41,447 bases of DNA. Origin: CAYFUL01 sp964346375 (GTDB taxonomy: Bacteria > Bacillota > Clostridia > Tissierellales > Peptoniphilaceae). The DNA lies in the NCBI GenBank assembly GCA_964346375.1, contig CAYFUL010000006.1, positions 1-41,447 of the forward strand, in the 5' to 3' direction. Shown in pieces: positions 1 through 8,915 of this stretch (position 1 is its first letter; each line of letters starts with the position of its first letter). A model generated the notes under the pieces. It had not been told where the DNA came from and ran no database searches. It saw only the letters and a program-made list of their open reading frames with translations. The translations under genes were made by a program, and so were the position numbers.

Positions 1-49
1 AATTATAAAAATTTTTATCTTCGAAAATATTTAATGGATATTTTATTTT

Positions 50-652
50 TTAATATTCTTCTTTTGCGTAAATTTTTATGGAGAGTATATATACCATTAT
101 TTCTAGTAGTACATATACTGCTACTCCTATTATTACCAAGGTTTTTATACTAATACTTTCTATACTTGGCATAGATAATTTTATTCCAAAAAATTTTATA
201 ATAAGCATTGGTCCATAACAAAGGATCATCAGTCCAATAGTTGCAGTGGCATATCCATACTTAATGGAAATCATTCCATAAACGGAAAATATAAAGTGCA
301 TAAATGGTAAGACTGATAGTATTACATATAGGTTATTTACATCAGTTCCTCCCATGGCATACCTTATTCCCGCAGTCGCAATTAATACTATCAAAAGCAC
401 AATGTCCTTTAAATACTTAGCATTCACTACATCTACTGGTCTAATTCCTATTGCAAACATATATCCAAGTACATCCTTACTCATTTGATTTACATTAAGC
501 TGAAGATTTAAAATTGAATACATTAGTATTACCACTATTGAAGATGAATCTTTCAAATCTGTAAATAGAATAAGACCTAGTACAAATAAAAATATTGCAA
601 AAAATTTAATTTGAGAACTGGAGAGCAAATCGTGTTTTAAAGCTACCTTCAT
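50..652 (-). CDS. ABC-2 type transporter permease subunit
   Basis: This 200-residue, very hydrophobic protein has about six predicted membrane helices and no ATP-binding motifs. Its ATG overlaps the TGA of the upstream ATP-binding gene (ATGA), so it is almost certainly the membrane half of the exporter made with that ATPase. Size and context match the short ABC-2 permeases found in YtrA-regulated bacitracin/bacteriocin-response cassettes. The substrate cannot be read from the sequence. The TAA stop is at 50-52. The remaining 49 bases to the window edge hold no feature I can support, so further permease genes of the operon may lie outside. Confidence 0.8.
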   Translation of the reverse strand: MKVALKHDLLSSSQIKFFAIFLFVLGLILFTDLKDSSSIVVILMYSILNLQLNVNQMSKDVLGYMFAIGIRPVDVVNAKYLKDIVLLIVLIATAGIRYAMGGTDVNNLYVILSVLPFMHFIFSVYGMISIKYGYATATIGLMILCYGPMLIIKFFGIKLSMPSIESISIKTLVIIGVAVYVLLEIMVYILSIKIYAKEEY

Positions 653-1494
653 CTGTCTACCCCCTTTTTATACATTACCATTAACTTTTTAAGGTCAATA
701 TCTTCTACTACAATATTGGGGTATTCCTTCTTAAATTTTTCAAGTGCCACAATTAAAAATTCATATCCGTAGGATTCTTTAATGTACTTTTTAATAAATG
801 CCCTATCTATTTTATTAAAGTCCTCCTCAGTAGCACGACCTATTGCAAATTCCTCTCCAATATTTTCCATACTCCTTTTAAAAATTAACTCTCCATTGTC
901 AATATAGAGTATTTCATCGGCAAGTTCTTCAAGGTCTGATGTAATATGGGAGGAAATAAAAACTGTATGATTTTCGTCTCTAGTGTATTCGAAAATCATC
1001 TCTAGTACTTCATCATTTGCAACTGGGTCAAGTCCTGCAGTAGGCTCGTCTAAAATTAACAGCTTTGCATTGTGGCAAAAACAAGTAGCAAGTTTTACCC
1101 TTACAGCCATTCCCTTTGAAAATTTATTGATCTTTTTATCTCTTGGAATATTAAATTTATCCAGTATTCTAAAATACTCCTCCTCGTCCCAAGTACTATA
1201 TGCATCCTTTAAAATGGAGTTAACTTGAATTGGAGTTAGATTTGCATTTAAAAATCCATTATCAAGATATACTCCAAAATTATTTTTTATCTTAGAGTTA
1301 ATTTTTTCTTCTTCAAATAGAATTTCCCCGTGGAATTTTACAATGTCTAATATGCATTTTAATAGAGTAGTTTTTCCCGATCCATTTTCTCCAATAATGC
1401 CTAAAATATTTCCCCTATCTAGAGAAAAATTTATGTCCTTTAGAGAAAAACCTGGGTAATTTTTGTTTAAATTGTTTACAACTAGCGCCCTCAT
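649..1494 (-). CDS. ABC transporter ATP-binding protein (YtrB/BcrA-like)
   Basis: This 281-residue ATPase would energise the neighbouring ABC-2 permease at the cytoplasmic face. Walker A is GENGSGKTT (about residues 35-43), the signature is the degenerate SKGMA (126-130), Walker B is LLILDE (145-150) followed by PTAGLDP, and the switch His is in ISSH (about 180-183). The C-terminal 70 residues are the variable extension typical of BcrA/YtrB-type subunits. It is translationally coupled at both ends: its ATG overlaps the TAA of the GntR gene, and its TGA overlaps the permease ATG. Family assignment is secure; the transported substrate is unknown. Confidence 0.92.
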   Translation of the reverse strand: MRALVVNNLNKNYPGFSLKDINFSLDRGNILGIIGENGSGKTTLLKCILDIVKFHGEILFEEEKINSKIKNNFGVYLDNGFLNANLTPIQVNSILKDAYSTWDEEEYFRILDKFNIPRDKKINKFSKGMAVRVKLATCFCHNAKLLILDEPTAGLDPVANDEVLEMIFEYTRDENHTVFISSHITSDLEELADEILYIDNGELIFKRSMENIGEEFAIGRATEEDFNKIDRAFIKKYIKESYGYEFLIVALEKFKKEYPNIVVEDIDLKKLMVMYKKGVDR

Positions 1495-1868
1495 TATTCA
1501 CCTCTATAGTAGACTTCCAAAATTTCTATAACATCATCAAGGCTTAGGTCAATTGCCTTCGAAAGGTCTAGAGCAGCTCTTAAATGCTCCTCAATTTTAG
1601 TTAAGGTCTCTTCCCTTAAAAAGGAATCGCTTACGCCAGAAACAAAGGTACCTTTCCCCTGAATGGTATTAATAAAACCCATTGCCTCTAATTCGTTATA
1701 TGCTCTTTTTGTAGTAATAAGGGAGATACGTAAATCCTTCGCCAAATTGCGCATACTTGTTAGGGGATCTCCACTTTTTAATTTTCCCTCTACAATTTGT
1801 CTTTTAACTTGTAAAATAATCTGTTCGTAGATGGGAGTCTTATCTGAATTTGAAATAATTATTTCCAT
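1494..1868 (-). CDS. GntR-family repressor, YtrA subfamily
   Basis: This 124-residue protein has an N-terminal winged helix of the GntR type (PIYEQIILQVKRQI, then GDPLTSMRNLAKDL and the TTKRAYNELEAMGFI recognition region, about residues 10-75). Only a short helical tail follows, instead of a large effector domain, which is the YtrA architecture. It is first in a three-gene operon with the ABC ATPase and permease and has a GGTGA ribosome site before its ATG. YtrA-like proteins repress their own ABC operon and are relieved by cell-envelope stress; that role is inferred here from position and from the palindrome in its promoter. Confidence 0.88.
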   Translation of the reverse strand: MEIIISNSDKTPIYEQIILQVKRQIVEGKLKSGDPLTSMRNLAKDLRISLITTKRAYNELEAMGFINTIQGKGTFVSGVSDSFLREETLTKIEEHLRAALDLSKAIDLSLDDVIEILEVYYRGE

Positions 1869-1878
1869 ATTTTCACCA

Positions 1879-1918
1879 ACTGTATATATAGTATATGTTC
1901 AATATACACAGTCGTCAA
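1879..1918 (-). promoter_or_regulatory. Promoter and palindromic operator of the GntR-ABC operon
   Basis: On the minus strand TTGACG (1918-1913) and TATACT (1895-1890) are separated by 17 bases, a near-consensus housekeeping promoter 22 bases before the GntR ATG. A 10-bp inverted repeat, ACTGTGTATA / TATATACAGT (arms 1903-1912 and 1879-1888, 9 of 10 paired), covers the spacer and the -10 box. That is where a repressor would block RNA polymerase, so autoregulation by the downstream GntR protein is the natural reading. Confidence 0.75.
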
Positions 1919-1969
1919 TGAATTTTAGAAAATATTTTATAAATAGGATAGAGATTTTAAATTTAGTGC

Positions 1970-1997
1970 AAAAAAATAAGTAGCCAAAGCTACTTAT
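1970..1997 (-). terminator. Rho-independent terminator after the hydrogenase gene
   Basis: The arms ATAAGTAGC and GCTACTTAT with a 4-base loop (1976-1997) form a hairpin overlapping the hydrogenase stop codon. It is followed on the minus strand by a run of seven T. Confidence 0.85.
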
Positions 1998-3514
1998 TAA
2001 AGTTCGATTTCCATTTCTGTCTTTTGTTTTTCTATCTTCTTATTCTCAAAAGGAGTTTCATACTCAGAATTCTTCATATACTCCTCAACTTGTTTCTTAA
2101 CACGATTTACACTAGTTAGAGTTCCAACTCCTGCAATACATCCTCCCGGACATGCCATTCCCTCTAGTAGGTATCCGTCTAATTTTCCAGCCTTTGCAAT
2201 TTTTAACATCTTAATACATTCCTCAAGGGAATTTGCACCCTTAATGTTAATCTCTCTAGTTGGATCTAATTTTTGAGCAACCCGCTTTACAGATTCTGCA
2301 ACTCCTCCTGCAATTGGATAACCTCTACCAAGAGCAGATGCGTCGTCGTCTGTATAGTCCACTTCTATTTGAGAAGGCTCAATATTTTTTGCAACGAACA
2401 TTCCCATTAATTCCTCAAAGGTAATTACAAAGTCTACATCACTTTGTACTTTCGTCTCTAGCGCCTCTAATTTTTTAGAAGTACATGGTCCAATAAATAC
2501 TACTATTGCGTCTTTGTCCATTTCCTTAATATGGTTTGCAGTGTACCTCATTGGCGAACCAGAGTCTGAAACCTGTTCATATATTTCTGGGAATTGATTT
2601 TTTATCATTAGTGACCATGAAAAACAACAGCTAGTTCCCATAAATGGAATTTCATTTGGAACTTTCTCCATAAATTCCTTTGCTTCGTGTAGAGTAGTAA
2701 TATCTGCTCCAAGGGCAACCTCTACTACTTCTGTAAAGCCAAGTCTCCTTATAGCCTCTGCAACTTGTGAGCCACTAGTATTTGCACCAAACTGCCCTAC
2801 AAATGAAGGGGCTATTGCTGCATAAACCTTCTTACCAGATTTTATAGACTTAATAACCTGGTAGATTTGAGTCTTATCAGAAATTGCACCAAAAGGACAA
2901 TCCTGAATACATCTTCCACATGCTACACACTTATCCTGGTCAATTTCAGCTCTGTCGTAGGCGTCTGATCCAATTGCATTTACTCCACATACTGCCGCGC
3001 AAGGTCTATCGTATTTTACTATGGCACTATATGGACATGCCTCTTTACATCTTCCACATCTTATACATTTTTCATTGTCAATAATAGTTCTATCCTTGCC
3101 CATGGAAACGGCATTTACTGGACATACCTGAATACATGGATGGGCTAAACACTTTCTACAATTATCTGTTACAACGTATGACTTAGTTGGACAAGCTTGG
3201 CAGGCAAATTTTATTACGTTTATTAGAGGTTTTTCATAGGCATTTGTATCAATATCCACCTTGTCAAATCCATCGGTAATTTTTTTAAATACCCCTATTT
3301 CTCTAACGTCCATACCCATTGCAAGGCGAAGTCTCTCTTCAACTATAGCCCTTTCGCGAAAAATACTCTCCCTATACTTTGCAACTTCCCCTGGAATAAT
3401 TCTATAGCTAGAATCCTCTAACTCAGAAATATCAAGGTCATTATATGCAATCCTTGCAATTTCCGCAAAAACCTTTCTGCGAATATCAACTAAAGTACCG
3501 TATATTTCTTTCAT
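1997..3514 (-). CDS. Monomeric [FeFe] hydrogenase with multiple 4Fe-4S clusters
   Basis: This 505-residue protein would make or consume H2 using ferredoxin-type electrons. The N-terminal half is Cys-rich: C105/C108, CRKCLAHPCIQVCP (119-132), CIRCGRCKEACP (150-161), C172/C176 and CVACGRCIQDCP (196-207), the pattern of stacked 4Fe-4S domains. The C-terminal half carries the H-cluster ligands: L1 TSCC (294-297), L2 GPCTSKK (342-348, C343) and L3 GMACPGGC (452-459, C455 and C459). L1 continues as FSW where well-studied enzymes have PxW, so it is not the standard ferredoxin hydrogenase subgroup; a group B-like monomeric enzyme is my best guess. It is co-transcribed with a 2Fe-2S ferredoxin gene 17 bases upstream. 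No maturase genes (hydEFG) are in the window. Confidence 0.9.
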   Translation of the reverse strand: MKEIYGTLVDIRRKVFAEIARIAYNDLDISELEDSSYRIIPGEVAKYRESIFRERAIVEERLRLAMGMDVREIGVFKKITDGFDKVDIDTNAYEKPLINVIKFACQACPTKSYVVTDNCRKCLAHPCIQVCPVNAVSMGKDRTIIDNEKCIRCGRCKEACPYSAIVKYDRPCAAVCGVNAIGSDAYDRAEIDQDKCVACGRCIQDCPFGAISDKTQIYQVIKSIKSGKKVYAAIAPSFVGQFGANTSGSQVAEAIRRLGFTEVVEVALGADITTLHEAKEFMEKVPNEIPFMGTSCCFSWSLMIKNQFPEIYEQVSDSGSPMRYTANHIKEMDKDAIVVFIGPCTSKKLEALETKVQSDVDFVITFEELMGMFVAKNIEPSQIEVDYTDDDASALGRGYPIAGGVAESVKRVAQKLDPTREINIKGANSLEECIKMLKIAKAGKLDGYLLEGMACPGGCIAGVGTLTSVNRVKKQVEEYMKNSEYETPFENKKIEKQKTEMEIEL

Positions 3515-3531
3515 CTTTCTTCTTTTTTCCC

Positions 3532-3807
3532 CTATACTGCCAGTCTATCTACAATTTTCTCGCTAACTTCTTGAGCAGTTGCCCTTAAAATTACCTCGTC
3601 ATCAATAACTACTACTGGCGCAACTTCTTCCTTATGTATTTTTTTGCAGTACTCTAAACAATGTGCAAACTCAACTTCAACTTGACTTACCGGTTTAGTT
3701 TCAATATCAAGTTCGTCTAAATTGTCTTTTAAATATTCCACTGCATCATAAATTGCATCAGCACCCATTAACGTACACTTTGCTCCCATACAAATTGTTA
3801 CTTTCAT
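3532..3807 (-). CDS. Thioredoxin-like 2Fe-2S ferredoxin (NuoE/HydC-like)
   Basis: This 91-residue protein has the cysteine spacing of thioredoxin-fold [2Fe-2S] ferredoxins: CMGAKC near the N-terminus (VTICMGAKCTLMGA) and CLEYCKK about 45 residues later. It probably carries electrons to or from the hydrogenase encoded 17 bases downstream. The start was placed at the ATG at 3807 because AAAGGAG lies at ideal distance; an ATG ten codons further upstream has no ribosome site. Whether it is a stand-alone electron carrier or a partner subunit cannot be told from the sequence. Confidence 0.82.
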   Translation of the reverse strand: MKVTICMGAKCTLMGADAIYDAVEYLKDNLDELDIETKPVSQVEVEFAHCLEYCKKIHKEEVAPVVVIDDEVILRATAQEVSEKIVDRLAV

Positions 3808-3879
3808 ATACAACTCCTTTCTTTTTAAGAATAACATATTAATTGGAAGAATGGTAGAAATTAAACAAATTTGGCAAAT

Positions 3880-3911
3880 AAAAAATCCCTTCCGAATTAT
3901 TTACGGAAGGG
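3880..3911 (-). terminator. Terminator of the V-ATPase operon
   Basis: The arms CCCTTCCG (3887-3894) and CGGAAGGG (3904-3911) flank a 9-base loop. On the minus strand the stem is followed by ATTTTTTATTT. It lies just beyond the atpD stop codon, ending the H-C-I-K-F-E-A-B-D transcript before the ferredoxin gene. Confidence 0.85.
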
Positions 3912-3919
3912 ATTAGAAT

Positions 3920-4519
3920 CTATTTTTTTAATTTTTTAAGTCTAAAAAATTCCTCTCTCTGTTTTTCCTCTAGTATATTTTCAATTTTTTTTATTGCACT
4001 TTCATACTTTGGAATCTGAATTTTTTCCAGTGCATTTGCCCTCTTTTGGGTTGTAATCATCTCTCGTCTTAGTCGATAAGTTGAATTTTCAAGTTCGGCA
4101 AGTTTGTAAATCTTCTCCCTTAAATCCTTTACCCTTAGATAAAAATTGCCGAAGGCAAAGGAGGTTTCATATATTCCAAAATTTGCCATACTCTGTTGCT
4201 CTGGTACCTTTATCTCCGTTACCTATACTCCCATTACAGAACAGTACAGAAGTAAAAATTCCTCCTCTTGGGGCATTGCCTTTGAAAGATCAAGTATCTC
4301 TTGCCAACTCATAGTCATAGATGCAACTTCAAGGGCTTCGTAACTTGCCTTTAGTTCAGAATTAAGTTCCTCTCTTAATTTCTTTGCATTTCTCTCTACT
4401 TCAAGATACTCCTTATTTAATACAAGTCTTTTTTTATCCATTAGGTTGTAGCCTTTTTTTGCAAAGGAGAGTAAACTCTTTAATCTCATAAGACTTGCCT
4501 TAGTAGCTTGTACTTTCAT
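3920..4519 (-). pseudogene. atpD: V/A-type ATPase subunit D, broken by an in-frame TAG
   Basis: Subunit D is the coiled-coil central shaft of the V1 sector. The N-terminal helix (KVQATKASLMRLKSLLSFAKKG) and the C-terminal helix (ALEKIQIPKYESAIKKIENI, then REEFFRLKKLKK) are both well preserved in one continuous frame. A TAG at 4223-4225 interrupts it after SVMGV, and the frame resumes with VTEIKVPEQQ. Without the stop the product would be 199 residues, a normal length. The start is taken as the ATG at 4519; a GTG at 4525 overlapping the atpB TGA is an alternative. The single lesion separates the two halves of the coiled coil, so no functional shaft is expected unless the stop is read through. 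Confidence 0.85.
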
Positions 4520-4521
4520 AT

Positions 4522-5877
4522 TCACCTGTACTTTTTCTTAATATTAGAATCAATTCTCTCAAGTTCACTCTCTGGAAGCATTCTTAAAAGTTCCCATGCC
4601 TTATTTAAAGTATCTTCAATGGAGGAATATCCCCCTTGCTCTTGGTTAATAAATTCATTTTCAAATCTCTTTCTAAATTCAAGTAGTATCTTGTCATTTT
4701 CAGATAGCTCATCTTCTCCAATAATCTGCGCAAGTGATTTTAACTCTACAACTTTTGAATATAGACTAAATAATTGGCTCGATACATCGGGATGGTCTTC
4801 CCTAGTATATTCCCTTCCTATACCGTCTTTCATAAGTCTTGATAGAGATGGAAGTATATCTATTGGTGGATAGATATTGTCCTGGTGTAAATCCCTACTT
4901 AGTACAATTTGACCCTCTGTAATAAATCCAGTTAAGTCTGGAATAGGATGGGTTATATCGTCTGATGACATAGTTAGTATTGGAATTAAAGTTATAGAAC
5001 CTGCTCCATCCTTTACCATTCCCGCCCTTTCATAAATACTTGCAAGGTCAGAGTAGAGATAACCTGGGTATCCCTTTCTTGAAGGAACTTCTCCTCTAAG
5101 AGAAGATATTTCCCTTAGGGCTTCTCCGTAGCTAGTCATATCTGTCATTACTACAAGGACTTCATAGTTTTCTTCAAATGCCAAGTATTCTTCCGCAGTC
5201 ATGGCACATTTTGGAGCTACTACCCTTTCCATAATGGAGTCGTCTGCCTTATTCAGATAGATTACAACTCTATCCATTACTCCAGAGGCAATAAAGCTAT
5301 TTAAAAAGTAATCTGCAACTTCTCGCTTTACACCCATGGTACAAAATACTACTGCAAAATTATCTCCACTTGCTCCAGCCTGTCTTACAATTTATGCAGC
5401 AAGTTCATTATGAGGAAGACCTGAGCCTGAAAATATTGGAAGTTTTTGTCCTCTAATTAGAGTCATCTGGGAATCTATTGCACGAATTCCAGTTTCAATA
5501 AAATTTCTTGGGTACTTTCTAGAGACAGGGTTCATAGGTCTACCATTTACATTGTAAAATTTATCGGCGTAGATTTGTACACCCTTGTCAATTGGATCTC
5601 CAATGCCATTAAAAACTCTACCTAGTATATCCTTAGAAAGGGGTATTTCAAATGGTCTCCCCTTAAAAACAACCTTGGTATTGGTAGTTGAAATTCCAGT
5701 AGTCTCCTTAAAAATCTGTATCTCTGCACTTTTTTCCTCAATTTTTGTAACTCTACCTAGGGCAAATTCTCCATCAATTTCCAACTCTACAACTTCTCCA
5801 AAGCTAACGTGATGAAGATTATTTAGAGTTATAAAAGAGCCTTCGATTTTATCTATTAATAAATATTCTTTTTTCAT
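4522..5877 (-). pseudogene. atpB: V/A-type ATPase subunit B, broken by an in-frame TAA
   Basis: Subunit B is the non-catalytic nucleotide-binding subunit of the V1 hexamer. The full reading frame is 451 codons, a normal size. It runs through a beta-barrel N-terminal domain and GRVFNGIGDPIDKG to PIFSGSGLPHNELAA, then hits TAA at 5392-5394 and continues in the same frame with IVRQAGASGDNFAVVFCTMG. The family motif at this point reads NELAAQI, so the stop stands where glutamine is expected and a single CAA to TAA change explains it. The start overlaps the atpA TGA (ATGA) and the end overlaps the atpD start. Confidence 0.92.
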
Positions 5878-7636
5878 TTGCTAGCACCATATTTAACCCT
5901 TAAATCTCTAAAGTAGTTTTTTATGTCGTTATTTAAAGTTACAAAGGGAGATAGATCTTCGTTACCTATGTCGTACTTCATATTGTTAAGTCTAATAATA
6001 AGGTCCTCATTTTTAACCTCGTTTATGGAAACTCCCATCTCTATTAAACTCTTTGCCTCCTCGTAAAATGTATCAATACTCCTTAGCATTTCAAATTGCT
6101 TTTCAAGGGGCACAAAGGTATCAATTTTATGAAAGGCGTTCTGTTGAAGAAAGCCAATTTTAATTAGCTTAGCAGCTTCAAGAACTAGTCTCTCCTCGTC
6201 GGGAAGTACATCCTCTCCAACTAGCATTACAATTTCCCTTAGTCTATCCTCTTCATTTAACAGCTTTAAGAATTTCTCCCTAATTCCAAGTAAATCTCCA
6301 TCTACTACACTTTCGTAGTATGTTCCAAGGGAACTTACATATCCTGAATAGGAATGGAGCCAATGAATAGCAGGATAGTGTCTTGAATAGGCAAGGTCCT
6401 TATCAAGGGCTAGGAATGTATTTACAAAACGCTTAGTATTTTCTGTAACTGACTCTGAAAAATCTCCCCCAGCAGGTGAAACTGCTCCAATAGTAGTTAC
6501 AGAACCCTCATCTCCTCCAAAGGTAGTAACAGTTCCACATCTCTCATAAAAGGACGCAATTCTACTTGCAAGATAGGGAGGGTATCCTTCCTCTGCAGGC
6601 ATGGTTTCAAGTCTTGCTGCAATTTCACGAAGTGCCTCAGCCCAGCGAGAAGTAGAGTCTGCCATCATAGCAACGTCATACCCCTGGTCTCTATAGTATT
6701 CTGCAATGGTAATCCCCGTATAGATAGATGCTTCACGAGCAGCTACTGGCATATTTGAAGTATTGGCAATTAAAATCGTCCTATCCATAAGTGGTTTTTT
6801 ACTATACGGGTCAATTAACTTTGGAAAATCCTCCAATACCTCTGTCATTTCATTACCACGTTCTCCACAGCCAATATATACAATAATATCTGCATCACAG
6901 TACTTTGCAATTTGGTGTTGAGTCATGGTTTTACCCGTTCCAAAGGAACCGGGAATTGCAACTGTACCACCCTTTGCAATGGGAAAGAATACATCAAGTA
7001 CCCTTTGTCCAGTTTTAAGAAGTTCACTTACCTGTCTATATTCCCTTACAGGTCTTGGAGTTCTTACTGGCCAATAGTGGCTTAGAGAAAGATCTACTAT
7101 TCCATTTTCACTACGAACTTTTCCAATGGTTTCTACAATATTGTAGTCTCCTTCTTCCACTAACTCTACAAGGTCTCCCGATACATTTGGAGGTACTAAA
7201 ATTCTATGGGTAATAATTTCAGTTTCCTTTACAGTTCCTAAAATTTCACCACCAATTAAAGTATCTCCCACCTTTAAAATTGGAGTAAAGTGCCATAGCT
7301 TTTCCTCATCTAAGTTTCTCATACCAATACCTTCAGGTATAAAGGTACCGTAACTGTCTCTAATACTATTTAAAGGCCTTTCGATTCCATCAAACATTTG
7401 AGAAAGTAGTCCAGGTCCAAGCCTTACAGAAAGGGGATGTCCCGTTGGAATAATCTCCTCGTCACGTTTAAGACCTTCTGTCTCCTCGTATACTTGAATA
7501 GTTAGTGTATCCTCATCAATTGCAATGACTTCCCCAATTAATTTACTATTTCCAACTTGTACCATTTCTCTCATCATAAATCCGTAGCTGGGTATGCCTT
7601 AATAACGTGACCATTTATAGATACAATCTTTGTCAT
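5874..7636 (-). pseudogene. atpA: V/A-type ATPase catalytic subunit A, frameshifted near codon 20
   Basis: Subunit A hydrolyses or makes ATP. From codon 21 on the protein is complete, with Walker A GSFGTGKT (about residue 230 in repaired numbering), GCGERGNEM, and MADSTSRWAEALREI. The true start is the ATG at 7636, which overlaps the atpE TGA and has an AGAGGTGAA ribosome site. It reads MTKIVSINGHVIKAYPATD and then stops at TGA. Adding one base in the T run at about 7580 joins it to FMMREMVQVG, giving 587 residues. The ATG at 7577 could restart translation, but the product would lack the first strand of the N-terminal barrel and has no ribosome site. Confidence 0.88.
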
Positions 7637-8247
7637 CTTTCACCTCTTAAATTGTCGTAGAGGAGTTTGCCTATTTCGTACCTTTTATCTTCAATAATAT
7701 TTTGTAGGTCTTTATTTAAAGTGTACTTATTTCCATCGCTTAGAGTATGTCCCCCAATTATTTCATCTGGCTCAACTCTTAAATCTAAATTTATAGAGTA
7801 GTCCTTTGCAAGTTCCTGTACCCTGTTAAAATACTTATCCCCATCATTTTTAGTAAGGCCAATAATATAACTACCTGGCTCTAAATGGGATAGGGTAACT
7901 TTAATTCCCTTAAATAATTTATCCACATACTCATCAGTCTTGGTAAATTCAATTACTCGTTTTCTAACCTCTAGAATAAGATCGTCCTCAAACTCTCCCA
8001 TCTTTTTTAGTTGGAGAATTCTTCTCTCCTCTTGGGCTTTTTTAAGTTCCTCGTTGGAAAGAGTTTTAGCTAATTTTTTTCTACGGTCTACAATTCTCTT
8101 AGTCTCTTCCTCAAGGTCCTTCTTTCTATTTTCTTCAAGGTTTTTCTTTTCCTTTTCCCATTCAGAAAATTCTCTCTCATATTTTTTTAGCCTACTTGAA
8201 TACACTACTCTATGAAATAATTCTAGTTTATTTTCAATTAGTACCAT
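7633..8247 (-). CDS. atpE: V/A-type ATPase subunit E (peripheral stalk), intact
   Basis: This 204-residue protein has a long charged coiled-coil N-terminus (about residues 15-90, rich in KKLEE repeats) and a C-terminal alpha/beta domain ending EDKRYEIGKLLYDNLRGER. That layout is typical of the peripheral-stalk subunit E that ties V1 to V0. It is the only subunit gene of the operon without a visible lesion. Its start overlaps the end of the repaired atpF frame and its TGA overlaps the atpA ATG. With its partners broken it is probably non-functional or about to decay. Confidence 0.85.
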   Translation of the reverse strand: MVLIENKLELFHRVVYSSRLKKYEREFSEWEKEKKNLEENRKKDLEEETKRIVDRRKKLAKTLSNEELKKAQEERRILQLKKMGEFEDDLILEVRKRVIEFTKTDEYVDKLFKGIKVTLSHLEPGSYIIGLTKNDGDKYFNRVQELAKDYSINLDLRVEPDEIIGGHTLSDGNKYTLNKDLQNIIEDKRYEIGKLLYDNLRGER

Positions 8248-8486
8248 ATACTTCTCCCCTTGCTGGCAGAGTTAGAACCATGGAGGACCTTTTTTAGTCT
8301 ATGGGATTCAATATTCTTTTTAAGAATTTTTTCATCCTCGCTAGAGATAATAATAAGCACATACTTATCTATATCCCTTTCAAACTCTGCACAAATTTCA
8401 TCTTCACTTACCTTAACAGTTTTTATCCCCATAAAACTTAAATTTACTAGAAACTCAAAATCTGTACTTATAGCAATACTTTTCAT
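8234..8486 (-). pseudogene. atpF: V/A-type ATPase subunit F, frameshifted in an A6 run
   Basis: Subunit F is the small regulatory subunit bound to the shaft. The N-terminus (MKSIAISTDFEFLVNLSFMG, then TVKVSEDE and YVLIIISSED) fits the Rossmann-like fold of the family. At the A6 run (about 8291-8296) the frame goes astray into VLHGSNSASKGRSIWY. With one A fewer it reads on as SMVLTLPARGEVYGTN and stops at 8234-8236, a more family-like C-terminal strand, giving 83 residues. This is the least certain of the eight lesions, because the family C-terminus is variable. The gene overlaps the atpK stop (TAATG) and the atpE start. Confidence 0.7.
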
Positions 8487-8905
8487 TAAATCTTTCCTAA
8501 AATCATAATGGAGATAATAAGACCATAGATTGCAATACCTTCGGCAAGTCCTACGAAAATAAGAGTTTTTCCTAGAATAGAATCATCTTCAGAAGCTGCA
8601 CCAAGGGCAGAAGAACCTACACCTCCTACAGCATATCCAGTACCAATAGTTGCCATACCAGTAGAAAGTGCAGCAGCTAATAGACCAAGTCCATTGACTT
8701 CACCAGTTGAAGTAGCAGCGCTAACTGCCTTAGGCGCCATAATAATAAATGCCATTAGTATAGTTGGTATAAATGCCATTAAATTAGTTCTAAGAGTTTT
8801 TTAAAGTCTATCTTTACTTGTAGACTCCTTTTTATTTACAAGTGTAATTCCAAAATATATTGTACCTAGTACAATTACAGAGCTTAGCGCTAATATTAAT
8901 TCCAT
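8486..8905 (-). pseudogene. atpK: V/A-type ATPase membrane ring subunit K, broken by an in-frame TAA
   Basis: Subunit K forms the ion-carrying rotor ring. The intact frame would encode 139 residues, starting at the ATG at 8905 behind AAAGGAG. The first 34 codons give a membrane helix (MELILALSSVIVLGTIYFGI) and a basic loop ending KDRL. A TAA at 8801-8803 follows, then the same frame continues with KTLRTNLMAFIPTILMAF and the two-helix proteolipid hairpin with Gly repeats (GYAVGGVGSSALGAASED) and GLAEGIAIYG, whose Glu is the likely ion-binding carboxylate. The downstream ORF from 8779 contains the whole hairpin but has no ribosome site, so partial function by reinitiation is possible but doubtful. 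Confidence 0.82.
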
Positions 8906-8915
8906 AAATTCTCCT

